Source: an uncultured Actinomycetes bacterium (GTDB taxonomy: Bacteria > Actinomycetota > Geothermincolia > Geothermincolales > RBG-13-55-18). Taken from it: a stretch of DNA of 36,068 nt. The stretch lies in the NCBI GenBank assembly GCA_937128055.1, contig CAKZMC010000015.1, positions 1 to 36,068 on the forward strand, given 5' to 3'. Each line of letters begins with the position of its first letter. Position 1 is the stretch's first letter. A model generated the notes under the pieces. It did no database searches, was not told the origin of the DNA, and worked only from the letters and a program-made list of their open reading frames with translations. Positions 32,991-36,068 of this stretch are shown piece after piece. The translations under genes were made by a program, and so were the position numbers.

Positions 32991-33202
32991 ATGCTTTCCC
33001 CTCCCGGCCGCCGCCGGCAACGAAAGCCCGCCTTGCTCGTCAATATCCCTCGCACCCGGGCTGACCCGTTCTCGCGCCCGCCATGACCCCGATATCGCAA
33101 GCAATGTCAAATATGCTACGAGCAGCGCAAGGGGGCGTCAAGCGGGCAGGCCGAGCCCTGAAGCCCCGGGGTTCCCCTCTCGCCTCGCGGGCTTCCCGCC
33201 GT

Positions 33203-33235
33203 GAAGGCCGCCGCTCCTCGCAGACGGCGGCCTTC
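33203..33235 (-). terminator. Hairpin downstream of the pyrophosphatase gene
   Basis: GAAGGCCGCCG (33203-33213) pairs perfectly over 11 bp with 33225-33235 around an 11-base loop. It lies 30 bases past the hppA stop on the minus strand. No U-run follows on that strand, so it is a terminator by position and stability only. Confidence 0.45.
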
Positions 33236-33264
33236 CTTCTTCTTCCAGAAGAAAACGGAGCTTG

Positions 33265-35373
<2,109 letters not shown>

Positions 35374-35683
35374 GTCTCACTCCTTCCTTTCTACCGCAAT
35401 TCCTGCCGCACGGCCTCTATAGCAAGGCAATTGCCTGATTTTTCCAAATGCTGGAACCGTTTTCCGTGGTTCTTCTCCCTCGAGCGAGTGCAGCTGCTTC
35501 GCTGGACCCCATGGCGAACACCCTCATCTTAACTTCGATGTCACTTCACTTCCACCCTGGGGAGAAGAGCTTTCCTTATCGTCCCTTGTCGCCAGGCCGT
35601 CACGTACGGCCCGCCTTGAAAATTCGGAACTACGAAATTATAATTTGGGTTATTCAAAATTTCAAGGATTTTGGGGAGTGCTC
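35374..35683. other. Divergent region between hppA and the DtxR-family gene
   Basis: These 310 bases contain no gene. A perfect 12-bp palindrome AGGCAATTGCCT lies at 35425-35436, about 50 bases upstream of hppA, near a minus-strand TATAGA; it may be an hppA control site. The plus-strand side carries the promoter and inverted repeat of the regulator gene (listed separately). Confidence 0.45.
35614..35667 (+). promoter_or_regulatory. Promoter and flanking inverted repeat of the DtxR-family gene
   Basis: TTGAAA (35616-35621), a 17-base spacer and a perfect TATAAT (35639-35644) give a strong promoter, with a start near 35651 and about 33 bases of leader. The -10 lies inside a 12-bp palindrome AAATTATAATTT (35635-35646). 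CCTTGAAAATT (35614-35624) at the -35 and AATTTCAAGG (35658-35667) just past the start form an inverted repeat. This suits autoregulation by a dimeric repressor, which is inferred. Confidence 0.6.
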
Positions 35684-36068
35684 ATGAAATCGCAGCGCAA
35701 TCCGTCCGCCAAGGACCATTTCGGCGACTATCTCAAGCACATCTTCCGCCTGCAGCAATCCATAAGCCCGGTGTCCACCACCGCGCTGGCCGATTCCATG
35801 GGGCTGGCACCTTCCACGGTGACCGACACCCTCAAGAAGCTCTCGCAGAGGGGAGTCATCAACTACACCCCCTACCACGGCATAACGCTCACACCGCACG
35901 GTGAGAAACTGGCGGTGAAGGCCATCCGCCGCCACCGCATCGTGGAGAGGTTCCTCACCGACATGCTGGGCTTCGAGTGGCACGAGGCCCACGAGGAGGC
36001 GCTCCTTTTCGAGAACAAGATCTCGGACGAGGTGGAAAGACGGCTCTTCGTCGCGCTCAACCGCCCCA
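35684..36068 (+). CDS. DtxR/MntR-family metal-dependent regulator, N-terminal part
   Basis: The first 128 codons of a DtxR-type repressor, cut by the window end. Residues about 10-75 form the winged helix-turn-helix (STTALADSMGLAPSTVTDTLKKL), and residues about 76-128 the metal-binding and dimerisation domain (RRHRIVERFL, AHEEALLFENKISDEVERRL). Aligned to DtxR with a constant offset of +5, the ancillary-site residues are kept (His84, Glu88, His103), as is Glu110. The primary-site Cys102 and His106 equivalents are Leu107 and Asn111, and the Met10 position is Asp15, as in MntR. Metal response may therefore differ from that of DtxR or MntR. ATG 35684 follows GGGGAG. It diverges from hppA. Confidence 0.9.
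   Translation, partial: MKSQRNPSAKDHFGDYLKHIFRLQQSISPVSTTALADSMGLAPSTVTDTLKKLSQRGVINYTPYHGITLTPHGEKLAVKAIRRHRIVERFLTDMLGFEWHEAHEEALLFENKISDEVERRLFVALNRP

Noticed and set aside
32991-33110. N-terminal extension of the DrrA-like ATPase
   Set aside because: The extra residues have no family counterpart and no ribosome site, while ATG 32990 has GGGAGG at good spacing right where the domain begins.

Overview
The window is GC-rich chromosomal DNA from a bacterium with an anaerobic, one-carbon and ferredoxin-linked metabolism. The methyl-branch enzymes MetF and MetV, a molybdopterin formate dehydrogenase, a tungsten-type aldehyde:ferredoxin oxidoreductase, a membrane pyrophosphatase and CoA ligases all point that way. 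The high GC and this mix of genes suit a deep-branching anaerobic actinobacterium, but that is an inference; no rRNA is present to test it. I see no transposase, integrase, phage gene or CRISPR array.

Layout. Positions 1-485 hold the start of tuf (EF-Tu) preceded by tRNA-Met and tRNA-Thr, all on the minus strand. Positions 740-4274 hold an SCP2-like lipid-binding protein diverging from an orphan ADP-forming CoA ligase alpha subunit, then an EamA permease. Positions 4263-6919 are a polar amino acid ABC transporter operon. Positions 7125-15270 form a minus-strand gene train in the order fdhA, degenerate nuoEF fusion, metV, GAF histidine kinase, metF, receiver protein, and then a second receiver that probably has its own promoter. 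Positions 15600-19113 carry a second orphan CoA ligase alpha subunit, cysteine synthase and a PlsC acyltransferase. Positions 19307-26007 carry a CrtI-like FAD oxidoreductase, a CHASE4-HAMP-PAS-GAF histidine kinase and an AMP-forming acyl-CoA synthetase on the plus strand. Positions 26339-30680 carry a duplicated zinc-ribbon protein of unknown function, a DUF362 ferredoxin protein and an aldehyde:ferredoxin oxidoreductase. Positions 30954-35373 carry a DrrAB-like ABC exporter and a K+-dependent-type membrane pyrophosphatase. The window ends in a DtxR/MntR-family regulator that is cut off at the edge.

The most interesting region is 7125-15270. Formate dehydrogenase and both MetF and MetV supply the first and last steps of the methyl branch of the Wood-Ljungdahl pathway or of its reverse. 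A sensor kinase is inserted between metV and metF with 4-base stop/start overlaps on both sides, and a stand-alone receiver follows metF at once. The protein next to FdhA looks like a NuoE-NuoF fusion that has lost the FMN/NADH motifs and part of its Fe-S ligands. Together these suggest a one-carbon redox module with its own built-in signalling and a non-catalytic electron-transfer or scaffold subunit.

Other notable points are two CoA ligase alpha subunits without the ATP-grasp beta partner, a DtxR-family protein lacking two primary metal ligands, an internal duplication in the zinc-ribbon protein, a perfect 32-base direct repeat, and several structured intergenic regions.
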